From Pseudomonas fluorescens (lineage in GTDB: Bacteria > Pseudomonadota > Gammaproteobacteria > Pseudomonadales > Pseudomonadaceae): a stretch of DNA of 64,000 bases. Made by a program: the position numbers and the translations under genes. A model generated the notes under the pieces. That model did not search any database. It was not told the origin of the DNA and saw only the letters and a list, made by a program, of their open reading frames with translations. The stretch is from positions 1 through 64,000 of the forward strand of contig NZ_KZ478000.1 in NCBI RefSeq assembly GCF_002837185.1. Reading direction: 5' to 3'. Each line of letters starts with the position of its first letter. The first letter of the stretch is position 1. Of this stretch, positions 41,216-49,643 are shown in pieces.

Positions 41216-42423
41216 AAGGCCGCCAGCCCGCGGGCCAGGTCAGCCTGCAAGTCCGCCACATCCTCCAGCCCGACCGCGATGCGAATCAGGCTGTCACGGA
41301 TGCCCGCGGCTTCACGCTCCTGCGGCGCCAGACGCCCGTGGGAGGTGGTGCTCGGGTGCGTGATGGTGGTCTTGCTGTCACCCAGGTTGGCGGTGATCGA
41401 GATCAGACGCGTGGCATCGATAAAGCGCCAGGCGCCCTCTTTGCCGCCCTTCACCTCGAAACTCACCACTGCGCCGAAACCGCGCTGCTGGCGCTGAGCC
41501 AAGGCGTGCTGCGGATGGCTTTTCAGGCCGGCGTAATGCACCTTCTCGATACCGTCCTGCTGCTCCAGCCATTCGGCCAGGGCCTGGGCATTGGCGCAAT
41601 GGGCCTTCATGCGCAGGCTGAGGGTTTCCAGGCCTTTGAGAAAGATCCAGGCATTGAACGGGCTCAGGGTCGGGCCGGCGGTGCGCAGGAAGCCCACCAC
41701 CTCCTTCATCTGCTCGCCGCGACCGGCCACCACGCCACCCATGCAACGGCCCTGGCCATCGATGAACTTGGTGGCCGAATGCACCACAATGTCCGCGCCC
41801 AACTTCAACGGCTGTTGCAGGGCCGGGGTGCAGAAACAGTTGTCGACCACCAGCATGGCGCCCTTGGCATGCGCCACTTCGGACAACGCGGCGATATCCA
41901 CCAGTTCCGCCAGCGGGTTGGACGGCGACTCGACGAACAGCAGGCGGGTATTGGCCTTGATCGCCGCATCCCACCCGGACAAATCCGCCAGGGGCACGTA
42001 GTCCACTTCGATACCGAAGCGCTTGAAATACTTCTCGAACAGGCTGATGGTCGAACCGAACACGCTGCGCGACACCAGTACGTGATCGCCAGCACTGCAC
42101 AGGCTCATCACCACCGCCAGGATAGCCGCCATGCCGGTCGCCGTGGCCACCGCCTGCTCTGCGCCCTCCAGGGCGGCGATGCGCTCTTCGAACGCACGTA
42201 CGGTCGGGTTGGTATAGCGCGAGTAAACGTTGCCCGGCACTTCACCGGCAAAGCGCGCGGCGGCGTCGGCCGCCGTGCGGAACACATAACTGGAGGTGAA
42301 GAACATCGGGTCACCGTGCTCCCCTTCCGGGGTACGGTGCTGGCCGGCGCGCACAGCCAGGGTATCGAAAGCTACGCCATCGAGGTCGCTGTCCAACCGA
42401 CCGGCATCCCATTCCTGACTCAT
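41212..42423 (-). CDS. metZ: O-succinylhomoserine sulfhydrylase
   Basis: 403 residues from MSQEWDAGRLDSDL, with AAGGAG 7 bases upstream. PLP-dependent Cys/Met metabolism enzyme. The PLP Lys is in VHSATKFIDGQGRCMGG, and YSRYTNPTVRAFEERIAALE is conserved. It makes homocysteine directly from O-succinylhomoserine and sulfide, the direct sulfhydrylation route used by pseudomonads instead of transsulfuration by MetB/MetC. It follows purF after 66 bases and precedes the SDR gene. Confidence 0.92.
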   Translation of the reverse strand: MSQEWDAGRLDSDLDGVAFDTLAVRAGQHRTPEGEHGDPMFFTSSYVFRTAADAAARFAGEVPGNVYSRYTNPTVRAFEERIAALEGAEQAVATATGMAAILAVVMSLCSAGDHVLVSRSVFGSTISLFEKYFKRFGIEVDYVPLADLSGWDAAIKANTRLLFVESPSNPLAELVDIAALSEVAHAKGAMLVVDNCFCTPALQQPLKLGADIVVHSATKFIDGQGRCMGGVVAGRGEQMKEVVGFLRTAGPTLSPFNAWIFLKGLETLSLRMKAHCANAQALAEWLEQQDGIEKVHYAGLKSHPQHALAQRQQRGFGAVVSFEVKGGKEGAWRFIDATRLISITANLGDSKTTITHPSTTSHGRLAPQEREAAGIRDSLIRIAVGLEDVADLQADLARGLAAL

Positions 42424-42489
42424 GCTGCGACTCCTTACACAAATTCTTTGTTTAAGATACAAAACCGGCCCCTCAGGGCCGGTGTTTAC

Positions 42490-43995
42490 TCAGTTGTTGT
42501 ACAGATCGATGATCGCACTGACCGCCTGGGTCTTGATCTTGGACGAGTCGTTGCGCGCCTGCTCGATCTTGTTCAGGTAGGCCTCATCGACGTCACCGGT
42601 CACGTACTTGCCATCGAACACGGCGCAGTCGAACTCGGCGATCTTGATCTTGCCGCCGCCAACCGCCTCGATCAGGTCAGGCAGGTCCTGGTAGATCAAC
42701 CAGTCGGCACCGATCAGGTCGGCCACGTCTTGCGTGGAACGATTGTGGGCGATCAGTTCATGGGCGCTCGGCATGTCGATACCGTACACGTTCGGGTAGC
42801 GCACGGCGGGCGCGGCAGAACAGAAATACACGTTCTTCGCGCCGGCTTCACGGGCCATCTGGATGATCTGCTTGCAGGTGGTACCACGCACGATCGAGTC
42901 ATCCACCAGCATAACGTTCTTGCCGCGGAATTCCAGCTCGATGGCATTGAGCTTCTGGCGCACCGACTTCTTGCGTGCCGCCTGGCCGGGCATGATGAAG
43001 GTACGGCCGATGTAACGGTTCTTGACGAAGCCTTCGCGGAACTTGACGCCCAGGTGGTTGGCCAACTCCAGCGCAGCAGTACGGCTGGTGTCCGGGATGG
43101 GGATGACCACGTCGATGTCGTGCTCGGGACGCTCGCGCAGGATCTTCTCGGCCAGCTTCTCACCCATGCGCAGGCGTGCCTTGTAGACCGACACGCCGTC
43201 GATGATCGAATCCGGACGCGCCAGGTAGACGTGTTCGAAGATGCATGGCGTGAGTTTCGGCGCTACGGCGCACTGACGGGTGTGCAGCTTGCCGTCTTCA
43301 GTGATGTAGACCGCTTCACCCGGTGCCAGGTCGCGGATCAACGTGAAGCCCAGTACATCCAGGGACACGCTTTCGGAGGCGATCATGTACTCGACGCCTT
43401 CGTCGGTGTGACGCTGGCCGAACACGATCGGGCGGATGCCGTGGGGGTCACGGAACCCGACGATGCCGTAACCGGTGATCATCGCCACCACGGCGTAACC
43501 ACCGACGCACCGGTTGTGCACGTCGATCACCGCGGCAAACACGTCTTCTTCGGTGGGCTGCAGCTTGCCGCGCTGGGCCAGCTCGTGGGCGAACACGTTG
43601 AGCAGTACTTCCGAGTCGGAACTGGTGTTGACGTGGCGCAGGTCGGATTCGTAAATCTCCTTGGCCAGTTGTTCAACGTTGGTCAGGTTGCCGTTATGCG
43701 CCAAGGTAATGCCGTAAGGCGAGTTGACGTAGAACGGTTGAGCTTCGGCCGAGGTCGAGCTACCGGCGGTCGGGTAACGCACATGGCCAATGCCCATGTG
43801 CCCGACCAGGCGCTGCATATGACGTTGGTGGAACACGTCACGCACCAGGCCATTGTCCTTGCGCAGGAATAACCGGCCGTCGTGGCTGGTCACAATACCG
43901 GCAGCATCCTGGCCGCGGTGCTGGAGGACGGTTAGCGCGTCATACAGCGCCTGATTGACGTTCGACTTACCGACGATACCGACGATGCCACACAT
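42490..43995 (-). CDS. purF: Amidophosphoribosyltransferase
   Basis: 501 residues from MCGIVGIVGKSNVN, with the mature N-terminal Cys nucleophile (Cys2) of the Ntn glutaminase domain. The C-terminal phosphoribosyltransferase domain has the PRPP loop VMLVDDSIVRGTTCKQI and PDTSRTAALELANHLGV. It catalyses the first committed step of purine synthesis, glutamine plus PRPP to phosphoribosylamine. It follows cvpA after about 40 bases, the conserved pair in proteobacteria. Confidence 0.97.
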   Translation of the reverse strand: MCGIVGIVGKSNVNQALYDALTVLQHRGQDAAGIVTSHDGRLFLRKDNGLVRDVFHQRHMQRLVGHMGIGHVRYPTAGSSTSAEAQPFYVNSPYGITLAHNGNLTNVEQLAKEIYESDLRHVNTSSDSEVLLNVFAHELAQRGKLQPTEEDVFAAVIDVHNRCVGGYAVVAMITGYGIVGFRDPHGIRPIVFGQRHTDEGVEYMIASESVSLDVLGFTLIRDLAPGEAVYITEDGKLHTRQCAVAPKLTPCIFEHVYLARPDSIIDGVSVYKARLRMGEKLAEKILRERPEHDIDVVIPIPDTSRTAALELANHLGVKFREGFVKNRYIGRTFIMPGQAARKKSVRQKLNAIELEFRGKNVMLVDDSIVRGTTCKQIIQMAREAGAKNVYFCSAAPAVRYPNVYGIDMPSAHELIAHNRSTQDVADLIGADWLIYQDLPDLIEAVGGGKIKIAEFDCAVFDGKYVTGDVDEAYLNKIEQARNDSSKIKTQAVSAIIDLYNN

Positions 43996-44036
43996 GCGAC
44001 GCAACCCCTACTTAATGAATCTTGACTGAACACCAC

Positions 44037-44594
44037 TTACTGAGGCGTGTTGGCCGGCAAGAGGTGTTCCTTGAACGGAAGATCAGCGGGTACGCTGATT
44101 CCGCTGGCCAGCCACTGACTGCTCCACCCCAATATGAGGTTCTTGGACCAATCTGCAACCAATAGAAATTTTGGCACGAGTACCGACTCCTGCCACCACG
44201 CATCCTGCTGTACCGGCCCCAGGCTCAACAGCCCGACCGCCACGACCACCAGCAACGCGCCCCGCGCGGCGCCGAAGGCCATGCCGAGAAATCGATCGGT
44301 CCCGGAAAGACCGGTGACACGTATCAACTCGCCAATCAGATAATTGACCATTGCCCCCACCAGCAGCGTGGCGATGAACATGATGGCGCAGCCCGCGATG
44401 ACGCGGGCCGAGGGTGTCTCGATGTACCCGGCCAGGTAGACCGACAGTGAACCACCGAACATCCAGGCTACGACTCCTGCGATGATCCAGGTCAGCAACG
44501 ACAGTGCTTCTTTTACGAAGCCGCGGCTCAGACTGATCAAAGCGGAGATGGCGACGATTGCAACGATCGCCCAATCAACCCAGGTAAATGGCAC
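44037..44594 (-). CDS. cvpA: Colicin V production/membrane protein CvpA
   Basis: 185 residues, four membrane helices (for example VDWAIVAIVAISALISLSRG, ISALISLSRGFVKEALSLLT and VIAGCAIMFIATLLVGAMVN). The start is GTG at 44594. CvpA lies upstream of purF in most gammaproteobacteria; its function in envelope integrity is only partly known. A REPIN separates it from dedD. Confidence 0.9.
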   Translation of the reverse strand: MPFTWVDWAIVAIVAISALISLSRGFVKEALSLLTWIIAGVVAWMFGGSLSVYLAGYIETPSARVIAGCAIMFIATLLVGAMVNYLIGELIRVTGLSGTDRFLGMAFGAARGALLVVVAVGLLSLGPVQQDAWWQESVLVPKFLLVADWSKNLILGWSSQWLASGISVPADLPFKEHLLPANTPQ

Positions 44595-44726
44595 AGTGCA
44601 GCCTACGTACGGATAAGGCGGCGCATTTTAGCAGAGCGCCGGGCTATCGGTAAGCGGTGATTACGGGTGCTTTGCAAATCAATAGATTGGGCAGTGCGAA
44701 CACTATTTCAAGACCGCTGAAAACAA

Positions 44727-44814
44727 TGTGGGAGGGGGCTTGCCCCCGATGGCAGTGGTTCAGTGTCAGAGGTACTGACTGACCCACCGCTATCGGGGGC
44801 AAGCCCCCTCCCAC
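44727..44814. repeat. REPIN, REP arms with GTGG tetranucleotides outward
   Basis: TGTGGGAGGGGGCTTGCCCCCGA at 44727-44749 and its inverted copy at 44792-44814, separated by about 42 bases. The two hairpins point toward each other, and the outer ends both begin with the GTGG tetranucleotide. Confidence 0.9.
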
Positions 44815-44835
44815 ATTTTGACCTTATCGTACCGC

Positions 44836-45498
44836 CTAGCCGCGCTCAGGCTGGAAACGGGTCACAAACCCCTTGAGGTTCTGCTGACGATCGAGCAAAT
44901 CGCGCAGGCGATCGGCTTCGGCGCGCTCGATCAGCGGGCCGATAAACACACGGTTCTTGCCATCGGCGCTGCGGATATAAGCGTTGTAGCCCTGGGCGCG
45001 CAGCTTTTTCTGCAAGGCGTCGGCGCCTTCGCGGTTGCCCAGGCTGGCCACTTGAATCGACCAACTGATCGGCAACCCATTCGAGTCGATACGACTCTGA
45101 CCGACATCCGGCTTGCCCGGCGCGGCCGGCTGTGGCGCGACCGGCTTGGGCGCAGGTGTCGGCGCGGCAGGCTTGGCGGCTGCGACAGGCGCTGCCGGAG
45201 CCGGCTTGACCACCGGAACACTCGGCTGCACCGGCATGGAAGGCGCCTGCTGTGCAGCGACCTCGGCATCGGTCGGCACGGGCTCTTGCTCAGGCAGCGC
45301 TTGCGGTTCAGGCACCACGACCGGTTCCACCTGAACCTGAGGGACTACCGGCGCCTGGGGTGCAGCCGGCGCTTCAACCACCACCTGGCGCTGTTCGTCC
45401 TGACGGGAGAACAGCATCGGCAGGAAAATCACCGCCAATGCCACCAACACCAGGGCTCCCACCATCCGCTGCTTGTATGCGCTATCGAGTAATGCCAT
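44836..45498 (-). CDS. dedD: SPOR-domain division protein DedD
   Basis: 220 residues from MALLDSAYKQRMVGALVLV. One N-terminal membrane helix (10-28), a Pro/Val/Ala-rich periplasmic linker (about 45-135), and a C-terminal SPOR domain (WSIQVASLGNREGADALQKK, AYIRSADGKNRVFIGP) that binds denuded septal peptidoglycan. The ATG overlaps the folC stop region by 17 bases; a longer upstream frame to 45720 is only antisense and out-of-context reading of folC. Confidence 0.92.
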   Translation of the reverse strand: MALLDSAYKQRMVGALVLVALAVIFLPMLFSRQDEQRQVVVEAPAAPQAPVVPQVQVEPVVVPEPQALPEQEPVPTDAEVAAQQAPSMPVQPSVPVVKPAPAAPVAAAKPAAPTPAPKPVAPQPAAPGKPDVGQSRIDSNGLPISWSIQVASLGNREGADALQKKLRAQGYNAYIRSADGKNRVFIGPLIERAEADRLRDLLDRQQNLKGFVTRFQPERG

Positions 45499-46789
45499 GT
45501 GCAGCTTCCTCCGTGGAGCGCCGGGCCAGCCATTCGAGCGCCTCGGCAACACAATAAAATGATCCGAACAACAGAATCTCGTCGTCGGCCGTCGCCACCG
45601 CACATTGCGCCTCAAGGGCCGCAGTGACGCTTGCATACGACGCCACCGGCGCACCAAGGTTCTGCAAGGCAACTTGCAGTTCAGCTGCCGCACGGCTACG
45701 CGGGGTATCAAGCGGTGCAACGGCCCAGGACTCTACGCTGCCGAGCAACGGCGCAACCACGCCATCAAGATCCTTGTCAGCCAGCAAGCCGAACACCGCC
45801 AGGCGACGGCCGGACAATGGCGTGCGCATCAGCCGCTGCGCCAGGTATTCAGCGGCGTGGGGGTTATGCCCCACATCCAGCAGCAGGTTAAGACGCTTGC
45901 CTTGCCACTCGACGGCGCGCCGATCCAGGCGCCCCACTACCCGCGTCGCCAGCAGGGTTGCGGCAATTTGCCCGGGATTCCACGGCAGATCCAGCAACAG
46001 ATAGGCTTGCAGCGCGAGCGCGGCATTTTCCATCGGCAGGTTCAGCAGCGGCAAATCGCGCAACACTACCTGTTGACCCCGGGCATCGCGCCCGGACCAT
46101 TGCCAATGCTGATCGCCGATCTCGAGACTGAAATCACGCCCGCGCAGGTAAAACGGGCAATCAAGCTCACGCACCTTGTCCAGCAAGGGTTGCGGTGGGT
46201 CGAGATCACCGCACAGCGCAGGCTTGCCCGGGCGAAAGATCCCGGCCTTTTCGTACGCCACGGATTCGCGGGTATCGCCCAGGTAATCGACATGGTCGAC
46301 ACCGATACTGGTGACCAGCGCCACGTCGGCATCCACCACGTTGACCGTGTCCAGACGCCCGCCCAGGCCCACTTCCAGCACGACGATATCGAGCTGCGCA
46401 CGCTCGAACAGCCACAACGCCGCCAGGGTGCCCATCTCGAAATAGGTCAGGGAAATATCGCCACGCCCTGCATCGAGGGCGGCGAAGGCTTCGCAGAGTT
46501 GCGCGTCGCTCGCTTCGACGCCATTGAGCTGCACCCGCTCGTTATAGCGCAGCAGGTGCGGCGAACTGTATACGCCAATTTTCAGCCCTTGGGCTTGCAG
46601 CAACGCGGCGACAAAGGCGCAGGTCGAGCCTTTGCCATTGGTGCCGGTTACGGTGATCACACGCGGTGCCGGACGCCCCAACCCCAGGCGGGCCGCTACC
46701 TGTTGCGAGCGCTCCAGGCCCATGTCGATGGCGGACGGATGCAACTGCTCAAGGTAGGCGAGCCATTCGCCCAGGGAACGTTCGGTCAT
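45482..46789 (-). CDS. folC: Folylpolyglutamate/dihydrofolate synthase
   Basis: 435 residues, Mur ligase family. The ATP P-loop TVTGTNGKGSTCAFVAAL is at about 45-62, with DLVVLEVGLGGRLDTVNVVD-type central motif present as IVVLEVGLGGRLDTVNVVD and the RPGKPALCGDLDPPQPLL loop; the C-terminal domain holds DVGHNPHAAEYLAQRL. It adds glutamate to dihydropteroate and folates. ATGA overlap with accD. Confidence 0.95.
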   Translation of the reverse strand: MTERSLGEWLAYLEQLHPSAIDMGLERSQQVAARLGLGRPAPRVITVTGTNGKGSTCAFVAALLQAQGLKIGVYSSPHLLRYNERVQLNGVEASDAQLCEAFAALDAGRGDISLTYFEMGTLAALWLFERAQLDIVVLEVGLGGRLDTVNVVDADVALVTSIGVDHVDYLGDTRESVAYEKAGIFRPGKPALCGDLDPPQPLLDKVRELDCPFYLRGRDFSLEIGDQHWQWSGRDARGQQVVLRDLPLLNLPMENAALALQAYLLLDLPWNPGQIAATLLATRVVGRLDRRAVEWQGKRLNLLLDVGHNPHAAEYLAQRLMRTPLSGRRLAVFGLLADKDLDGVVAPLLGSVESWAVAPLDTPRSRAAAELQVALQNLGAPVASYASVTAALEAQCAVATADDEILLFGSFYCVAEALEWLARRSTEEAAHGITR

Positions 46790-47706
46790 AGGTTTGCCGG
46801 CACCGGCGGCACAACGATCGGCTCGACTTTGGGTGCGACGTAGACAGGCGTTGGCAGGCCCATCATTTGCGCCAGCAGATTACCCAGCCGTGGCCGCAGC
46901 TCGCCGCGCGGGATAATCAGGTCGATGGCGCCGTGTTCCAGCAGGAACTCGCTGCGCTGGAAACCTTCCGGCAGTTTTTCACGCACGGTCTGCTCGATGA
47001 CGCGCGGGCCGGCGAAGCCGATCAGGGCCTTCGGCTCGCCGACGATCACATCGCCCAGCATCGCCAGGCTGGCGGAAACGCCGCCGTACACCGGGTCGGT
47101 CAATACCGAGATGAACGGAATGCCTTCTTCGCGCAGACGCGCCAATACCGCCGAGGTCTTGGCCATTTGCATCAGGGAAATCAGCGCTTCCTGCATACGC
47201 GCGCCACCGGAGGCGGCGAAGCAGATCATCGGGCAACGGTTTTCCAGGGCATAGTTGGCAGCGCGCACGAAACGCTCGCCGACGATGGCACCCATCGAGC
47301 CGCCCATGAAGGAGAACTCGAACGCCGACACCACTACCGGCATGCCCAGCAGCTTGCCGCTGACGGAGATCAGCGCGTCTTTCTCGCCGGTCTGCTTCTG
47401 CGCACCGACCAGACGGTCCTTGTACTTCTTGCTGTCGCGGAACTTGAGACGGTCGACCGGCTCCAGGTCAGCGCCCAGCTCGTTGCGGCCGTCGGCGTCG
47501 AGGAAGATGTCGATACGCGCGCGTGCGCCAATACGCATGTGGTGGTTGCACTTGGGGCAAACGTCCAGGGTCTTTTCCAGTTCCGGGCGGTACAGCACCG
47601 CGTCGCAGGACGGGCACTTGTGCCACAGACCTTCAGGAACCGAGCTTTTCTTCACCTCGGAACGCATGATCGAAGGGATCAGTTTGTCTACTAACCAGTT
47701 GCTCAT
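46786..47706 (-). CDS. accD: Acetyl-CoA carboxylase carboxyltransferase, beta subunit
   Basis: 306 residues from MSNWLVDKLIPSIMRSEVK, with GGAG 9 bases upstream. The N-terminal zinc ribbon CPSC ... CPKC at about 25-50 and the crotonase-like carboxyltransferase core (FAASGGARMQEALISLMQMA, DPVYGGVSASLAMLGDVIV) are intact. Together with AccA it makes malonyl-CoA. It is followed by folC with a 4-base overlap; 245 bases separate it from trpF upstream, with no gene in between. Confidence 0.96.
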   Translation of the reverse strand: MSNWLVDKLIPSIMRSEVKKSSVPEGLWHKCPSCDAVLYRPELEKTLDVCPKCNHHMRIGARARIDIFLDADGRNELGADLEPVDRLKFRDSKKYKDRLVGAQKQTGEKDALISVSGKLLGMPVVVSAFEFSFMGGSMGAIVGERFVRAANYALENRCPMICFAASGGARMQEALISLMQMAKTSAVLARLREEGIPFISVLTDPVYGGVSASLAMLGDVIVGEPKALIGFAGPRVIEQTVREKLPEGFQRSEFLLEHGAIDLIIPRGELRPRLGNLLAQMMGLPTPVYVAPKVEPIVVPPVPANL

Positions 47707-47951
47707 GCTTTCTTTCTCCAGTACCGGTGGCTTGAACACAGCCCCGCGTATGCCCTTGAGCTAAATTCATATGTGGCGATGATGTCGGCGGGACGGGGTC
47801 AGAGGCTCGACCAGCCATTTCCCGCCTGTATCCTCAGCCTTCCAGACAACCTGCCAGCGCAGGGTTGCCACTTCGTTTCCGGGCCTCCCGCAGGCGGCGC
47901 CGGTGCTGTTTTACACAGTGGTAGTTATGGACGGCGGCAGACTGCCAGCCG

Positions 47952-48584
47952 TCACATCGCACCGCTGCTGTTGCGCACGGCCTGCACGAATGCGCGAATC
48001 CTGGCGTGATCCTTGATGCCCTTGCCCTGCTCCACCCCGCCGCTGACATCCACGGCATACGGCCGGACCTGCTCGATGGCCGCGCCGACATTCGAAGGGG
48101 TGAGCCCACCGGCCAGAATCACCGGCTTGCTCAAGCGCGCCGGGATCAGCGACCAGTCGAACGCTTCGCCCGTACCGCCGGGAACGCCTTCGACATAGGT
48201 GTCCAGCAGAATCCCGCGCGCCCCCGTATAGGCGGCACAGGCGGCGGCGATATCGTCGCCGGCCTTGACGCGCAGCGCCTTGATATAGGGGCGCTGATAG
48301 CGCTCGCATTCGTCCGGGGTTTCGTCGCCATGAAACTGCAGCATGTCCAGCGGCACGGCATCCAGGGTTTCATTGAGTTCACACCGGCTGGCGTTGACGA
48401 ACAAGCCCACAGTGGTCACGAACGGTGGCAGCGCAGCGATGATGGCCCGCGCCTGCAACACATTCACCGCTCGCGGGCTCCTGGCGTAAAACACCAGACC
48501 AATGGCATCCGCCCCCGCCTCGACCGCCGCCAACGCGTCTTCGATGCGGGTAATCCCGCAAATCTTGCTGCGAACGGCTGACAT
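47952..48584 (-). CDS. trpF: Phosphoribosylanthranilate isomerase
   Basis: 210 residues, TIM barrel. The catalytic Cys in KICGITRIED at the N terminus and the LDTYVEGVPGGTGEAFDW region with its phosphate-binding Gly are present, as is PVILAGGLTPSNVGAAIEQV and DVSGGVEQGKGIKD. It performs the third step of tryptophan synthesis. It lies between truA and accD, away from trpEGDC, as in other Pseudomonas. Confidence 0.95.
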   Translation of the reverse strand: MSAVRSKICGITRIEDALAAVEAGADAIGLVFYARSPRAVNVLQARAIIAALPPFVTTVGLFVNASRCELNETLDAVPLDMLQFHGDETPDECERYQRPYIKALRVKAGDDIAAACAAYTGARGILLDTYVEGVPGGTGEAFDWSLIPARLSKPVILAGGLTPSNVGAAIEQVRPYAVDVSGGVEQGKGIKDHARIRAFVQAVRNSSGAM

Positions 48585-48648
48585 ATCGTAGAAACCTCAG
48601 GGATTGAACCGAGAAAGTCCCGGATGGTAACAAAAGCTCTTCCGGGCG

Positions 48649-49503
48649 TCAGCCGTCAAGTTCGCTGAAACCGGTGAGGAAGTGTGGCCCGATAAAACGC
48701 TCCGGCAGCTCGAACTCATCACGGTACTCCACCTCCACCAGATACAGGCCGAACGGATGCGCCGTCACCCCACCGGTACGGCGCACGCGGCTTTCCAGCA
48801 CTTCCCTGGCCCATTGCACCGGACGCTCGCCGGTACCGATGGTCATCAGCACACCCGCAATGTTACGCACCATATGGTGCAGGAACGCCCCGGCACGGAT
48901 ATCCAGCACAATCATCTTGCCATGACGGGTCACGCGCAGATGGTGGACTTCCTTGATCGGCGATTTGGCCTGGCATTGGCCGGCACGGAACGCGCTGAAA
49001 TCATGCACCCCCACAAGGTGTTGCGCAGCCTCGGCCATGCGCTCGGCATCCAGCGGGCGGTGGTTCCAGGTAATTTCCTGGTTCAGGTGCGCCGGGCGGA
49101 TCTGATCGTTATAGATCACGTAGCGGTAGCGCCGGGCGATGGCCTTGAAGCGCGCATGAAAATGCGCCGGCATGACCTTGGCCCACGTGACGCTAACGTC
49201 ATGGGGCAGATTGATATTGGCGCCCATTACCCAGGCCTTCATCGAGCGTTCGGCCTGGGTGTCGAAATGCACCACCTGACCGCAGGCATGCACGCCCGCG
49301 TCGGTCCGCCCGGCACACATCAGCGACACCGGCGAGTCAGCGACTTTCGATAAAGCGTTTTCCAGGGTTTCCTGCACCGTCAGCACGCCGGATGCCTGGC
49401 GTTGCCAGCCGCGATAGCGCGAGCCTTTGTATTCCACGCCCAGCGCGATGCGGTAAAAGCCTGCGGCCGCCATTTCGGCGGCCGCGTTATCTATATTTGC
49501 CAA
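48649..49503 (-). CDS. truA: tRNA pseudouridine synthase A
   Basis: 284 residues. It forms pseudouridines 38-40 in the anticodon stem-loop. The catalytic Asp is in CAGRTDAGVHACGQVVHF, and VEYKGSRYRGWQRQASGVLT and AFLHHMVRNIAGVLMTIGTG are characteristic. It follows fimV after a 140-base gap and precedes trpF by 64 bases. Confidence 0.96.
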   Translation of the reverse strand: MANIDNAAAEMAAAGFYRIALGVEYKGSRYRGWQRQASGVLTVQETLENALSKVADSPVSLMCAGRTDAGVHACGQVVHFDTQAERSMKAWVMGANINLPHDVSVTWAKVMPAHFHARFKAIARRYRYVIYNDQIRPAHLNQEITWNHRPLDAERMAEAAQHLVGVHDFSAFRAGQCQAKSPIKEVHHLRVTRHGKMIVLDIRAGAFLHHMVRNIAGVLMTIGTGERPVQWAREVLESRVRRTGGVTAHPFGLYLVEVEYRDEFELPERFIGPHFLTGFSELDG

Positions 49504-49643
49504 GAACTGAGAGCCTGATGAGTTGCGCGAAGGCAGCCATTATAAAGGCGACGGCTGCGCGACGGGCGCTTTTGTTGGAGAGGGGCGCCAAGCCAACTGT
49601 GGGAGGAAGCACGCCCTGTCTCACAATGGATGTTTATCAGCCT

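Noticed and set aside
41338..43872. An 844-codon plus-strand frame
   Set aside because: Antisense to metZ and purF, both intact on the minus strand.
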